From Roseomonas sp. 18066 (GTDB taxonomy: Bacteria; Pseudomonadota; Alphaproteobacteria; Acetobacterales; Acetobacteraceae): a stretch of 64,000 nt of DNA. Under the pieces are notes generated by a model. The model saw only the letters and a list, made by a program, of their open reading frames with translations, did not search any database and was not told where the DNA came from. Positions 26,079-35,440 of the stretch are shown piece by piece (position 1 is the first letter of the stretch; every line of letters starts with the position of its first letter). Both the position numbers and the translations under genes were made by a program. The stretch spans positions 1 through 64,000 of the forward strand of contig NZ_CACSJM010000003.1 in NCBI RefSeq assembly GCF_902706185.1, read 5' to 3'.

Positions 26079-27689
26079 TCAGCCGCGGCGCACCATGGTC
26101 GCCGCGGTGTAGCCGCTCATATTCGGCTCGAAGCGCAGCCCCGGCCGCAGGCCCCAGACCAGCGACAGGTGGAACAGCGGGATAATCGGCAGGTCGTCGG
26201 CCACCGCCTGCACGGCCTCCTGCAGCACCTTCTCCCGCGCGCCGGGCTCGAGGATGGTGAAGGACTTTTCCGTCAGCGCGTCGAGCGCCGCATTGGAATA
26301 GAGGCTCCAATTGTTGGCGCCGGCACGCTTGGCGCGGTCGACGGTGCTGACGACATTGCTGAGGAAATAGGAAGCCTCGCCGGTCGAGCTCGCCCAGCTG
26401 TGCAGCCAGACGCCGTATTCCTGGCGGCTGGCGCGGGCGCTGAAGGCGGCATAGGGCAGCGCGTCGACCACCGTCGTCACGCCGATCCGCGTCCACATCT
26501 GGGCCACCGCCTGGGCGATGCGGCTGTCATTGGCGAAGCGGTCGTTCGGCGTGTGCAGCACCAGGCGGAAGCCGCGCGGGAAGCCGGCCTCGGCCAGCAG
26601 GCGGCGCGCCTGCTCGGCGTCGAAGGCCGGCACGCCGACCGCCGGATTGGCCGAGTAGAAGCCGGCCGGCAGCCACTGCCCGCTCGGCGTGCCGCGGCCC
26701 TCCATCACCCGCTCCACCAGCGCGGCGCGGTCGATTCCGAGCGACAGCGCCTGGCGAACCTTCAAGTCCAACAGCGGGTTCTTCGCCAGCGACTTGCCGT
26801 CGGCATCGGTGATGTCGGGCAGCTCGCCGGGGCGGGCGAAGCTCGGCTGCATGAAGGTCAGGCGGGTGCTCTGCGTCTCCACCACCTGCACGCGGGAATC
26901 GCGCGCCAGCGCCTGGGCGTCGTTGGAGGAGACCTCGTCGATCAGGTCGACATCGCCGGCCAGCAGCGCGGCGCTGCGCGCGCCGGCCTGCGGGATGATG
27001 CGGAAGACCACGCGTTCCCAGGGCTCGGCGCCGCCGAAATAGGCGTCGTTGCGCACCAGCTCCACCGTGCTGCCGGGCTGGAAGGCCGCGAGCTTGTAGG
27101 GGCCGGTGCCGATCGCCGCGCGGCGGCTGTTGTAGTCCTCGGTCGCCGCGCCCTCGCCGGCATGGCGCGAGACGATGGCGACGAAGGTCAGGTCGTTGGG
27201 CAGCGAGGGATGCGGCCCGGCGGTGTGCAGCCGCACCGTCAGCGGATCGACCACCTCGACGCGGATGATCGGGCGGACATAGCCGGCGAGGCTGCCCGGG
27301 CTGCCGGTGACCGTCGGGATGCGGGCGATGGTGAAGGCCACGTCGTCGGCGGTGAAGTCCCGCCCGTCATGCCATTTCACGCCCGGGCGCAGCTTGAACT
27401 CCCAGACCTTGTCCTCGACCGGCGTCCAGCTGAGCGCCAGGCCGGGGATCGGGCGCAGCCGGGCGTCGCGCTCGACCAGCCGGCTGAAGACATGCAGCGC
27501 CAGATTGAAGTTCGGCTGGAAGGCGTAGAAATGCGGGTCGGCCGAGCTCGGCGTGGTGGCCGTGGCGATGGTCAGCACGGTCTTCACCGCTGCCGCCGGC
27601 TGGGCCACCGCGCTGGCCGGCAGGGCGCCGAGCGCCAGGAGTCCGCCGAGGCCGCGCCGGGAAATCGCCGAATTCAGCATCCACGCCAT
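26079..27689 (-). CDS. ABC transporter solute-binding protein, family 5, orphan
   Basis: 536 residues. A twin-arginine-like ISRRGLGGLLALGAL signal is followed by the binding domain (VWEFKLRPGVKWHDGRDFTADDVAFTIARI, AAIGTGPYKLAAF, KVRQALSLGIDRAALVERV). Paralogue of 24334 and 12376. The start is uncertain: ATG 27689 gives the longest form, ATG 27680 (MLNSAISRR) is three codons shorter and about equally plausible. It lies 71 bases after the GNAT gene of the S-alkylcysteine-like operon, past an inverted repeat at 27696-27714. It may therefore have its own regulated promoter. Confidence 0.9.
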   Translation of the reverse strand: MAWMLNSAISRRGLGGLLALGALPASAVAQPAAAVKTVLTIATATTPSSADPHFYAFQPNFNLALHVFSRLVERDARLRPIPGLALSWTPVEDKVWEFKLRPGVKWHDGRDFTADDVAFTIARIPTVTGSPGSLAGYVRPIIRVEVVDPLTVRLHTAGPHPSLPNDLTFVAIVSRHAGEGAATEDYNSRRAAIGTGPYKLAAFQPGSTVELVRNDAYFGGAEPWERVVFRIIPQAGARSAALLAGDVDLIDEVSSNDAQALARDSRVQVVETQSTRLTFMQPSFARPGELPDITDADGKSLAKNPLLDLKVRQALSLGIDRAALVERVMEGRGTPSGQWLPAGFYSANPAVGVPAFDAEQARRLLAEAGFPRGFRLVLHTPNDRFANDSRIAQAVAQMWTRIGVTTVVDALPYAAFSARASRQEYGVWLHSWASSTGEASYFLSNVVSTVDRAKRAGANNWSLYSNAALDALTEKSFTILEPGAREKVLQEAVQAVADDLPIIPLFHLSLVWGLRPGLRFEPNMSGYTAATMVRRG

Positions 27690-27695
27690 CCATCA

Positions 27696-27714
27696 GGAAT
27701 GTTTTACACATTCC
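27696..27714. promoter_or_regulatory. Inverted repeat upstream of an orphan binding protein
   Basis: Perfect seven-base arms GGAATGT and ACATTCC around TTTAC, just upstream of the start at 27689 and downstream of the GNAT stop. The size and spacing fit a dimeric regulator site; the stem is too short and AT-rich for a good terminator. Confidence 0.45.
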
Positions 27715-27760
27715 CGATAGGTGATTTCAGGCCCCGGCGGCAATGGGGAAAACGCGGCCC

Positions 27761-28267
27761 TCAGGCCAGGGCGGGCTCGGCCGCGACGGTCAGCCGCTTC
27801 TCGAAAGGCAGCTTGCGCAGCGCCTGCAGGTCGGCCGTCGGGTCGTAGAGCGCGGTATAGCCGCGGCGCCGGTACAGCCCCACCGCTTCCGGCTGGCGGA
27901 AGCCAGTGGTCAGGTAGATCCGCGCATAGCCCTGGGCGCGGGCCGCCGCCTCCAGCGCCGCCAGCACGGTGCTGGCCAGGCCCTGGCGGCGCAGGTCGTG
28001 CCGCGTCCAGACCCGCTTGAACTCGGCGGTCTCGTCGTCGTAGCGCATGAAGGCGCCGCCGCCGATGGTCTCGCCATCGCGCAGCAGCAGCAGGAAATGG
28101 CCATGCGGCGGGGCGAAGGCCTCGGGCGGGTAGCGGTTCAGCTCGACCACGGCGCCGGCAGGTTCGAAGAAATCGCCGTAGCGGCTGTCACATTCCTCGA
28201 TCAGCGCCGCGACCAGCGGCTGCGCGCGCGGATCGGTCGGCGTGGTGGAGACGATGCGGTCGCGCAT
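27761..28267 (-). CDS. GNAT family N-acetyltransferase (SnaA/YtmI-like by context)
   Basis: 168-residue acetyltransferase. The acetyl-CoA motif is RRQGLAST at about 93-100, followed by LEAAARAQGYARIYLTTG and VGLYRRRGYTAL, which is standard for GNAT proteins. A GAGAAGG site precedes the ATG at 28267; the frame is open further but without similarity. The gene is last in a minus-strand run with an M20 amidohydrolase and two LLM monooxygenases. In Bacillus the same four functions (SnaA, SndA, CmoJ, CmoO) convert S-alkylcysteines to cysteine, and there the acetyltransferase protects the amino group first. That role is inferred from context; the family itself is certain. Confidence 0.88.
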   Translation of the reverse strand: MRDRIVSTTPTDPRAQPLVAALIEECDSRYGDFFEPAGAVVELNRYPPEAFAPPHGHFLLLLRDGETIGGGAFMRYDDETAEFKRVWTRHDLRRQGLASTVLAALEAAARAQGYARIYLTTGFRQPEAVGLYRRRGYTALYDPTADLQALRKLPFEKRLTVAAEPALA

Positions 28268-28281
28268 GGGATGCCTTCTCG

Positions 28282-29463
28282 TCAGGCGGGGGAGAGGAAC
28301 GCCTCGGCCAGGCCGGACCACAGCGCGGCGCCGGGCAGCAGGAGAGCGTCGTTGAAATCGAAGCGCGGATTGTGCAGGGACGGCCCCTCGCCCGCGCCGA
28401 GAAAGATGTAGCTGCCAGGCCGCACTTCCAGCATGTGGGAAAAATCCTCGCTGGCGGTGCGCGGGCGGAAGCCGGGCAGCAGCGCGTCGTCGCAAAGCAG
28501 GCGGCGCGCGACGTCGCGGGCGAAAGCGGTCTCGGCCGCGTGGTTGACCAGCGCCGGGAAGCCGCGGCGATACTCGACCTCGGCCGTGGCGCCGAAGCTT
28601 TCCGCCTGGGCGCGGGTGATAGCGGGGATGCGCCGTTCCAGCAAGGCGCGGGCGGCTTCGCGATAGCTGCGTGCGGTGAGCTTCAGCGCGACGCTGTCGG
28701 GGATGACATTGGCCGCCTCGCCGCCATGGATGGCGCCGACAGTGACCACCGCCATGTCCAGCGGATCGAGGTTGCGCGACACCACCGTCTGCAGCGCGGT
28801 GATGACATGCGCGGCGACGACAACGGGGTCCACCGTCTCCTGCGGCGACGCGCCATGGCCGCCGCGGCCGCGGATGCTGATCAGCGCCAGGTCGACCGCG
28901 GCCATGGCGGGGCCTTCGACGAAGCCGAAGCGGCCCTCGGCCTCGCCGGGCCAGGAATGCAGGGCGAAGACGGCGTCGCAGGGGAAGCGGTCGAACAACC
29001 CCTCGGCGATCATGCGTTTGGCGCCGGAGCCGGTCTCTTCCGCCGGCTGGAAGATCAGCGTCAGGCGGCCATCGAAATCGCCATGCTGCGCCAGGTCCTG
29101 CGCCGCGGCGAGCAGGATGGCGACATGCCCGTCATGGCCGCAGGCATGCATCGCTCCCGGATTGCGGCTTGCATGCGCCAGGCCGGTCTGCTCGGCGATG
29201 GGCAGCGCATCCATGTCGGCGCGCAGGCCCAGGCTGCGGCGCCCCTCGCCCCGCTGCAGCGTGGCCACCACGCCGGTGCCGGCGATGCCGGTGTCGACAC
29301 GATAGCCCCAGCCGGCGAGCAGCCGCGCCACGGTCTCGGCGGTGCGGTGCTCGGCGAAGGCGAGCTCCGGATGGCGGTGCAGGTCGCGGCGCAGCGCGAC
29401 GAAGGGCGCGATGCCCTCGGCGATGCGCGCCAGCGGCCCGGGTCGCAGCAGCGTGGCGCTCAC
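28282..29463 (-). CDS. M20 family amidohydrolase / N-acyl amino acid deacylase (SndA-like by context)
   Basis: 393 residues. The M20D layout is complete: [12 protein letters not shown] near residue 25, RADMDALP at 81-88, metal motif HACGHDGH at 106-113, catalytic/metal glutamates E142-E143 in PAEETGSGA, the small dimerisation domain with GRGGHGASP, and the late TASEDFSHM. It removes acyl groups from N-acyl amino acids. The GTG at 29463 overlaps the stop of the preceding LLM gene (GTGA), so the two are coupled. Next to a GNAT and two LLMs, deacetylation of N-acetylcysteine formed by the oxygenases is the best guess; hippurate or indole-acetyl amino acid hydrolysis are family alternatives. Confidence 0.92.
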   Translation of the reverse strand: MSATLLRPGPLARIAEGIAPFVALRRDLHRHPELAFAEHRTAETVARLLAGWGYRVDTGIAGTGVVATLQRGEGRRSLGLRADMDALPIAEQTGLAHASRNPGAMHACGHDGHVAILLAAAQDLAQHGDFDGRLTLIFQPAEETGSGAKRMIAEGLFDRFPCDAVFALHSWPGEAEGRFGFVEGPAMAAVDLALISIRGRGGHGASPQETVDPVVVAAHVITALQTVVSRNLDPLDMAVVTVGAIHGGEAANVIPDSVALKLTARSYREAARALLERRIPAITRAQAESFGATAEVEYRRGFPALVNHAAETAFARDVARRLLCDDALLPGFRPRTASEDFSHMLEVRPGSYIFLGAGEGPSLHNPRFDFNDALLLPGAALWSGLAEAFLSPA

Positions 29464-30800
29464 GACACCTCCGCCAGCGCGGGCTCGGCCGGCGCGGCGG
29501 CGCGGATGGCGCGATAGGGCAGGCCGAGATTCTCGCGCAGCGTGGCGCCGCGCAGCACCGGGTCGTGCCGGCCGCGCGCCTCGAGCACCGGCAGCACATG
29601 CCGGATGAAGTCGTCCAGCCCCTGGGCGACAACCGGGAAGCCCAGGATGAAGCCGTCGGCGGCGCCTTCCTCGATCCAGCGGATCATCTCGTCGGCGACC
29701 TCCTCGCCGCTGCCGATGAAATGCGGCTTCGGCGTCGCCGAGGCCAGCGCCACCTGGCGCAGCGTCAGCCCCTTCTCCCGCGCGTCGCGCTTGATGCGGT
29801 CGGTGGTGGAGCGGAAGCTGTTGGCGCCGATTTCTCCCAATTCGGGAAAGGGCGCGTCCAGCGGATAGACCGAGAAATCATGATGATCGAAGAAGCGGCC
29901 GAGATAGGCGAGCGCCTCGTCGATGCTGAGCAGGTCGCGGATAGCCGCGTATTTCTGCTCGGCCTCGGCCCGCGTCGTGCCGGTGATCGGGCCGATGCCG
30001 GGCATGATCTTCGTCTGGCCGGGATCGCGGCCATGCTTCGCGGCGCTGGCGCGCACCGCCTGGCGGAAGCGATGCGTCTCGGCGAAGGAGGGCGCGTTGG
30101 TGAAGACGGCATCGGCATACTTGCCGGCCAGGTCGATGCCATCCTCCGACGAGCCGGCCTGGAAGATCACCGGCTGGCCCTGCGGCGAGCGCTGGATGTT
30201 CAGCGGCCCCTCGACGCGGAAGTATTTTCCATCATGGTCCAGGCGGCGGAACTTCGTCCGATCGAAGAACTGCCCGGTCTCCCGGTTGCGCGGGAAGGCG
30301 CCATCCTCCCAGGAATCCCAAAGCCCCTGCGCCACCTGCAGATATTCGTCGGCGATCTTGTAGCGCAGCGCATGCTCGGGATGCGGCCGGCCGTAGTTGC
30401 GCGACGAGCCCTCCAGCGGCGAGGTCACCACGTTCCAGCCGGCGCGGCCGCCGCTGATCAGGTCGAGCGAGGCGAATTGGCGCGCCACGGTGAAAGGGTC
30501 GCTGTAGGAGGTGGAGACCGTGCCCGCCAGGCCGATCTTGTCGGTCACCGTCGCCAGCGCCGACAGGATGGAGATCGGCTCGAAGCGGTTGAGAAAATGC
30601 GGGATCGACTTCTCGTTGATGTAGAGGCCGTCGGCGACGAAGGCGAAGGCGATGCCGGCAGCCTCGGCCTTCTTCGCGCTGTCGATGTAGAAGCGCAGGT
30701 TGACGCTGGCATCGGCCGGGCCGGCGGGATGCTTCCAGGCGTTCATATGGCCACCGGCGCCATGCAGCATGACGCCCAGCGGAATCTTCTTGTCGGTCAT
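29460..30800 (-). CDS. LLM flavin-dependent monooxygenase, NtaA/SnaA/DszA type (CmoJ-like by context)
   Basis: 446 residues, the usual size of the NtaA/SnaA/DszA/SoxA branch. Typical segments: [64 protein letters not shown] and [25 protein letters not shown] (FMN phosphate site). The ATG at 30800 has an AAGGA site; earlier codons overlap the previous gene. This branch includes YtnJ/CmoJ and YxeK, which break the C-S bond of N-acetylated S-substituted cysteines. With the adjacent MsnO8-type LLM, M20 deacylase and GNAT the context matches that pathway. A flavin reductase gene was not seen nearby. Confidence 0.92.
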   Translation of the reverse strand: MTDKKIPLGVMLHGAGGHMNAWKHPAGPADASVNLRFYIDSAKKAEAAGIAFAFVADGLYINEKSIPHFLNRFEPISILSALATVTDKIGLAGTVSTSYSDPFTVARQFASLDLISGGRAGWNVVTSPLEGSSRNYGRPHPEHALRYKIADEYLQVAQGLWDSWEDGAFPRNRETGQFFDRTKFRRLDHDGKYFRVEGPLNIQRSPQGQPVIFQAGSSEDGIDLAGKYADAVFTNAPSFAETHRFRQAVRASAAKHGRDPGQTKIMPGIGPITGTTRAEAEQKYAAIRDLLSIDEALAYLGRFFDHHDFSVYPLDAPFPELGEIGANSFRSTTDRIKRDAREKGLTLRQVALASATPKPHFIGSGEEVADEMIRWIEEGAADGFILGFPVVAQGLDDFIRHVLPVLEARGRHDPVLRGATLRENLGLPYRAIRAAAPAEPALAEVS

Positions 30801-30816
30801 GGCAGGATGTCCTTGC

Positions 30817-31803
30817 TCAGGCGGCGACGGGCTGGCGCGCGGGGGCCAGCAGGTCGAGCATGCCGGCGCGCTCGGCGAAGGCGGTGGCCGGCGTGTCGAG
30901 GATGAACTCGGCGATGCCGTGCTCGCGCTGCAGCGCGCCGAGCGCGGCATGGATATCGTCCGGATTGCCGGCCAGCAGGCTGGGCCGCACCTCCTCGATG
31001 CGCCAGCTCGTGGCACCCGCCTGGCGCGCATATTCCTCGGCCGCCGCGCGGGTGCCGAGGTTGAAGCTCTGGCCGTTCGGCAGATGCACCTTGTAGGTGC
31101 GCAAGCTCGCCGCGCGGCGCTCGGCCTCGGCGCGGCTGGCATCGGCCAGCACATGCAGCGCCAGCAGCGGCGCCTGGCCGCTGTCGGCGCGGTAGCGCGC
31201 CAGGCTGTCGCGCAGCTTGGCATCGTCGCCATTCAGATGCCCGGCATAGCAGAACAGCCAGCCATGCCGCGTCGCCAGCGCCGCGCTGTCGGCGCTGGCG
31301 CCCAGCAGGATCTTTTGCGGCGCCTCGGGCGGCGACGGCGTCAGCTGCGCCGCGGCATGCGGATGCTCGGGCGGCAGGCTGCGCGCCAGGAAGCCTTCGA
31401 GCTCGGCGAAGCGCGCGGCGAAATCCTGCGCGTCGCCGCGCAGCGCGCGGGTGGAGAAGGGCAGCCCGCCCGGCGCCTTGCCGACGCCGAGATCGACGCG
31501 GCCCGGCGCCAGCGTCGCCAGCAGCGAAAACGTCTCGGCGACCTTGTAGGGGGCGTAGTGCTGCAGCATGACGCCGCCGGAGCCCACGCGGATGCGGCTG
31601 GTGCGCGCCAGGATGAAGGCGGAAAGCACCTCGGGCGCGACGCTGGCGAGGCCCGGGCTGCCATGATGCTCGGCCACCCAGAAGCGGTGATAGCCGAGCT
31701 GCTCCGCCCGCTGCGCCAGGGCCAGGGTGTTCTGCAGCGCCTCGGCGGCGCTGGCGCCGGCGGGGATCGGGCTCTTGTCGAGCAGGCTCAGGCGGTAGCG
31801 CAT
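30817..31803 (-). CDS. LLM flavin-dependent oxidoreductase, MsnO8 type (CmoO-like by context)
   Basis: 328 residues. The start [48 protein letters not shown] and [15 protein letters not shown] are hallmarks of the MsnO8/YtmO group of LLM oxidoreductases. YtmO (CmoO) works with YtnJ (CmoJ) in S-methylcysteine salvage in Bacillus. This is the first gene of the minus-strand run; the next starts 16 bases on. Its promoter lies in the 422-base divergent region shared with an OsmC-like gene. The exact reaction of MsnO8-type proteins is less well known than that of the NtaA type. Confidence 0.9.
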   Translation of the reverse strand: MRYRLSLLDKSPIPAGASAAEALQNTLALAQRAEQLGYHRFWVAEHHGSPGLASVAPEVLSAFILARTSRIRVGSGGVMLQHYAPYKVAETFSLLATLAPGRVDLGVGKAPGGLPFSTRALRGDAQDFAARFAELEGFLARSLPPEHPHAAAQLTPSPPEAPQKILLGASADSAALATRHGWLFCYAGHLNGDDAKLRDSLARYRADSGQAPLLALHVLADASRAEAERRAASLRTYKVHLPNGQSFNLGTRAAAEEYARQAGATSWRIEEVRPSLLAGNPDDIHAALGALQREHGIAEFILDTPATAFAERAGMLDLLAPARQPVAA

Positions 31804-32225
31804 GGCGCGGAACTCCGGCTCAGGGCGCGCGGCGGCGGTGCCGCCGTGTCGGACAGGGTGGGGTCGGCAACGGGCGCCAAGCCGGCACCGGGGCGGCTAT
31901 TAATCACCCTATGATTTCGTGCGTCAACGTTCTAGCGACAATGATTCGTGCTTAATGGCCACGTCCACGTGTGCCCTGACCCCTTGGCAGGACCCCGGGG
32001 GCTGGCCGCCGGCGCGCCCCGGCCCTGCCTGCCAACGGGTCGAGGGACAGCAAGATGCTGTTTGGACGGCTTATCTTTCAACGGAGCGGCACCTGCGTCC
32101 CGGCCGGGCGGGCGACACTCGCGCTATCATACGGTTTGGTGAAGGTATTTACGATATTGACTTTTATGGACCGCTAATTGATTGGTCTGGGCCAAGGCCG
32201 CGCAGCCCTTGCCCCGGAGCCCGCC
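31804..32225. other. Divergent intergenic region, LLM operon / OsmC
   Basis: 422 bases with no recognisable gene. It holds an AT-rich patch (about 31900-31960) with two copies of a related motif, at 31911-31927 and 31941-31956. Further on, TTGGCAGG (31984-31991) can pair with CCTGCCAA (32028-32035) around a GC-rich loop; I do not recognise a riboswitch. Confidence 0.5.
31911..31956. promoter_or_regulatory. Two related AT-rich motif copies (ATGATTTCGTGC / ATGATTCGTGC)
   Basis: ATGATTTCGTGCGTCAA at 31911 and ATGATTCGTGCTTAAT at 31941, 30 bases apart, in the divergent promoter region. A third variant, ATGAAATCGTGCATTAT, lies at 36345 before another transporter gene. Possibly a shared regulator site; by-eye match only. 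Confidence 0.35.
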
Positions 32226-32771
32226 ATGTCCAGCCTGATCGACTACCTCGCCCAGAAGCGCGACGCGCTGTTCCGCCTGCGCGACCGCGCGGCCCGGCCG
32301 GATGCCGCGCCGCAGCCGCTGCGCGCCCAGGTCCGCGCCGAGGGCCGCAGCGGCATCCGCCGCATCCGCATCCGCGACTTCCAGCTGATCAGCGACAGCC
32401 CCGAGAGCTTCGCCGGCTATGACCTGGGCCCGAGCTCGCCGGAGCTGCAGCTGGGCGTGCTGGGCAGCTGCCTGACCCATACCTTCCTGATCCAGGCGGC
32501 GCTGCTGCAGATCCCGCTGAACCGGGTCGAGGTGCAGGTCGATGGCCAGATCGACCCGCGCAGCGGCCAGCCGGGCTTCGAGCAGGTGCCGCGCAACCCG
32601 CATGCGCTGCGCTACACCGTCGCGCTGGACTCGCCCGCCCCGGAGGCCGACCTGGCCCGGCTGCATGCCGCGGTCCAGCAGAACTGTCCGATCCTGCACC
32701 TGCTGCGCGACCCGCAGCCGATCGAGGGCGCGCTGGCCCGCCTGCCCGCCGCGGCGCAGGCGGCCGGATAG
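32226..32771 (+). CDS. OsmC family protein
   Basis: 181 residues. The OsmC/Ohr fold is suggested by the helical segment with LGVLGSCLTHTFLIQAALL containing C82, and a second cysteine C154 in VQQNCPILHLL; this pair is the redox centre of thiol-dependent organic hydroperoxide reductases. An N-terminal helix (LIDYLAQKRDALFRLRDRA) precedes it. The start ATG 32226 removes 16 non-conserved residues of open frame. It is divergent from the LLM operon and 66 bases ahead of a binding protein on its own strand. OsmC-like genes are often seen with organosulfur clusters, where they may deal with peroxides or reactive thiols. Confidence 0.82.
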   Translation: MSSLIDYLAQKRDALFRLRDRAARPDAAPQPLRAQVRAEGRSGIRRIRIRDFQLISDSPESFAGYDLGPSSPELQLGVLGSCLTHTFLIQAALLQIPLNRVEVQVDGQIDPRSGQPGFEQVPRNPHALRYTVALDSPAPEADLARLHAAVQQNCPILHLLRDPQPIEGALARLPAAAQAAG

Positions 32772-32837
32772 CCGCATGGCCCACCCCCCTTCCCGCGCCC
32801 GCCGCGGCGCGCAGCCCTTTCGCGAAAGCACCCTCCG

Positions 32838-34442
32838 ATGAACCGACGCGACCTGATGCTGGCCGGCCTCGGCCTTGCTGGATTGCCGGGCATGGCCCTG
32901 GCGCAGGGCCATGCCGCGCATGCCGCCACGCCGACGCGCGGCGGCACCGCGCGCATCGTGGTGGCCGAGCCGCCGATCCTGACCTCCGCCTTCATCACCA
33001 CGATGAACATCGGCATGGTCTCGTCGAAGATCCTCGAAGGCCTGGTCAGCTACGATCTGGAGCTGAAGCCGGTGCCGGCGCTGGCCGAATCCTGGGACAC
33101 GGCGGAGGATGGGCTCAGCGTCACCTTCAACCTGCGCCGCAATGTCCGCTGGCATGACGGCAAGCCCTTCACCAGCGCCGATGTCCGCTTCACCCTGCTG
33201 GAAGTCTGGAAGAAGCTGCATCCCTTCGGCCGCGCCGTTTTCGCCAATGTGACGGCGGTGGAGGCGCCGGACGATCACACGGTGACCATCCGCCTCTCGG
33301 CGCCGGCGCCCTATCTGTTCAACTACATCAACACCTATGGCGCGCAGATCCTGCCGCGCCATGTCTATGAGGGCACCGACGTCCTGCAGAACCCGGCGAA
33401 TGTCGCGCCGATCGGCACCGGGCCCTTCAAGTTCAAGGAATGGGTGCGCGGCAGCCATGTCGCGCTGGAGCGCAACGCCGACTACTGGCAGCCGGGCAAG
33501 CCCTATCTCGACGGCGTGCTGTTCCGCTTCATCCCCGATCCGGTGGCGCGCAGCGTCGCGCTGGAGGCGGGCGAGATCGACGTCACCATCGGCTCGCTGA
33601 TCCCGGTGACCAGCCTGCGCCGCTTCTCGGATGCGGCGAAGTACACGATCAACACCGATGACGGCCGCTTCCTCGCCTCGATCTTCCTGGCGCAGATCAA
33701 TGTGCGGCGCCCCTATGTCAGCAACAAGCGGGTGCGCCAGGCGCTGTCGCATGCGATCGACCGTGCGGCGCTGGTGCGGCTGGTCTGGCAGGGCTATGGC
33801 AAGCCGGCGACGGGACCGATCCCGTCTTCCGTCAGCCAGTATTATGCGCGCGGCAATCCGCAGGGCTTCGACCCGAAACGCGCCGAGGAGCTGCTCGACG
33901 CCGCCGGCTTCAAGCGTGGCGCCGATGGCAAGCGCTTCCGCATCAACCTGGTCTCCGGCAGCGGCGACAGCCTGGAATCCAACCGCGCCGGCGAGTTCAT
34001 CAAGCAGGCGCTGGCCCGCATCGGCATTGAGCTGGAGCTGATCATCGAGGACTCGGCCGCCTATCTGCGCCGCGTCTACACCGATGGCGACTACGACATC
34101 ATGACCTCCAGCCTGCACAAGCTGCCCGATCCGACGCTCGGCGTGCAGCGCCTTTACTGGACGAAGAACATCGTGAAGGGCGCGCCCTGGACCAACGGCT
34201 CCGGCTATTCCAACCCCGAGCTCGACCGCATCATGGAAGCCGCCGCCGCCGAAGGCGATCTCGGGAAGCGCCGTGCCCTCGTCACCCGCTGGCAGGAGAT
34301 CGTGCAGGAGGACGCGCCGATCCTCGACCTGGTGGAGCTGACCTGGACCACCGTCTCCACCGCGCGCTTCCGCAAGGAACGCCCGCAAGGCGATGGCATG
34401 TTCGCCGGCCTGGAGGATGCATGGCTGGCGCCGGCGCGCTGA
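32838..34442 (+). CDS. ABC transporter solute-binding protein, family 5
   Basis: 534 residues with an NRRDLML twin-arginine-like signal ending MALAQG. Family 5 core: GLVSYDLELKPVPALAESWD, NVRWHDGKPFTSADVRFTL, APIGTGPFKFKEWVRG and KRVRQALSHAIDRAALVRLVW. It binds a peptide-like solute in the periplasm and is encoded directly before its two permeases, the first overlapping by 22 bases. No ATPase follows in this unit. A histidine-rich stretch (GHAAHAA) after the signal is a small oddity. Confidence 0.93.
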   Translation: MNRRDLMLAGLGLAGLPGMALAQGHAAHAATPTRGGTARIVVAEPPILTSAFITTMNIGMVSSKILEGLVSYDLELKPVPALAESWDTAEDGLSVTFNLRRNVRWHDGKPFTSADVRFTLLEVWKKLHPFGRAVFANVTAVEAPDDHTVTIRLSAPAPYLFNYINTYGAQILPRHVYEGTDVLQNPANVAPIGTGPFKFKEWVRGSHVALERNADYWQPGKPYLDGVLFRFIPDPVARSVALEAGEIDVTIGSLIPVTSLRRFSDAAKYTINTDDGRFLASIFLAQINVRRPYVSNKRVRQALSHAIDRAALVRLVWQGYGKPATGPIPSSVSQYYARGNPQGFDPKRAEELLDAAGFKRGADGKRFRINLVSGSGDSLESNRAGEFIKQALARIGIELELIIEDSAAYLRRVYTDGDYDIMTSSLHKLPDPTLGVQRLYWTKNIVKGAPWTNGSGYSNPELDRIMEAAAAEGDLGKRRALVTRWQEIVQEDAPILDLVELTWTTVSTARFRKERPQGDGMFAGLEDAWLAPAR

Positions 34443-35440
34443 AGGCCGAGGCCAGCGGCGGCATGCCGCCGCTGCTCCGCCGGCTGCTGCAGGTGGTGCC
34501 GGTGCTGTTCGGCATCGCCACGCTGAACTTCCTGATCCTGCAGCTGGCACCTGGCGATGTCGTCGACGTCCTGGCCGGCGAGGCCGGCGCCGCGACGCCC
34601 GAGACCATGGCCGAGCTGCGCCGCAGCTTCGGCCTGGACCAGCCGGTCTGGCTGCAATACCTGCGCTACCTCGGACAGCTCGCCAGCCTCGATCTCGGCC
34701 ATTCCTACCGCCTCAACCTGCCGGTGCGGGAGCTGATCCTGACCCGGCTGCCGCCGACGCTGCTGCTGATGGTCTCGGCGCTGCTGCTGGCGATCCTGTT
34801 GGGCTCGCTGGCCGGCATCCTCTCGGCGCGGCGTGTCGGCGGCTGGCTCGACACCGTGGTCTCCGGCGTCACGCTGCTCAGCTACGCGGTGCCGACCTTC
34901 TGGCTCGGGCTGATGGCCATCGTGCTGTTCTCGGCGCGGCTCGGCTGGTTGCCCTCGGGCGGCATGCTGACCATCGGCGCCGGGCACAGCGGCTGGGCGC
35001 TGCTGCGCGACATCGCGGCGCATCTGGTGCTGCCGGCGGTGACGCTCAGCACCTTCTACCTCGCCGTCTATGCGCGGCTGGTGCGCAGCGCCATGCTGGA
35101 GCTGCACGGCGCCGACTTCATCCGCACCGCCCGCGCCAAGGGCGCCGGCGAATGGCGCATCACCATCAACCACGCCTTCCGCAACGCGCTGCTGCCGATG
35201 GTCACCATGGCGGGCTACCAGGCCGCCTCGCTGCTCAGCGGCGCGGTGCTGGTGGAGACCGTCTTCTCCTGGCCCGGCCTCGGCCGCCTGGCCTATGAGG
35301 CGATCCGCACGCGCGACCTGAACCTGCTGCTCGGCATCCTTTTCTTCAGCTCGATCCTTGTCGTCATCGTCAACATCGCCATCGACCGGCTCTACGGCCT
35401 GGTCGATCCGCGCGTGGCGCCGGGCGCGAGCCGGGCATGA
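34421..35440 (+). CDS. ABC transporter permease, DppB/OppB type
   Basis: 339-residue inner-membrane permease. First helix VVPVLFGIATLNFLILQLAPGD, the family segment LRRSFGLDQPVWLQYLRYL, and the C-terminal FIRTARAKGAGEWRITINHAFRNALLPMVTM coupling loop are standard for DppB/OppB. The ATG at 34421 has a GGAGG site at 34412-34416 and overlaps the binding-protein gene by 22 bases. It partners with the next gene. Confidence 0.93.
   Translation: MAGAGALKAEASGGMPPLLRRLLQVVPVLFGIATLNFLILQLAPGDVVDVLAGEAGAATPETMAELRRSFGLDQPVWLQYLRYLGQLASLDLGHSYRLNLPVRELILTRLPPTLLLMVSALLLAILLGSLAGILSARRVGGWLDTVVSGVTLLSYAVPTFWLGLMAIVLFSARLGWLPSGGMLTIGAGHSGWALLRDIAAHLVLPAVTLSTFYLAVYARLVRSAMLELHGADFIRTARAKGAGEWRITINHAFRNALLPMVTMAGYQAASLLSGAVLVETVFSWPGLGRLAYEAIRTRDLNLLLGILFFSSILVVIVNIAIDRLYGLVDPRVAPGASRA

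Noticed and set aside
31984-32035. Possible riboswitch-like stem (TTGGCAGG/CCTGCCAA) before the OsmC gene
   Set aside because: Only one eight-base stem with a loose GC-rich loop; no conserved riboswitch core was recognised, so it is not listed as an RNA feature.
32127-34550. Long minus-strand frame opposite the OsmC gene and binding protein
   Set aside because: It contains no family motifs and is fully explained as the complement of the genes on the plus strand.
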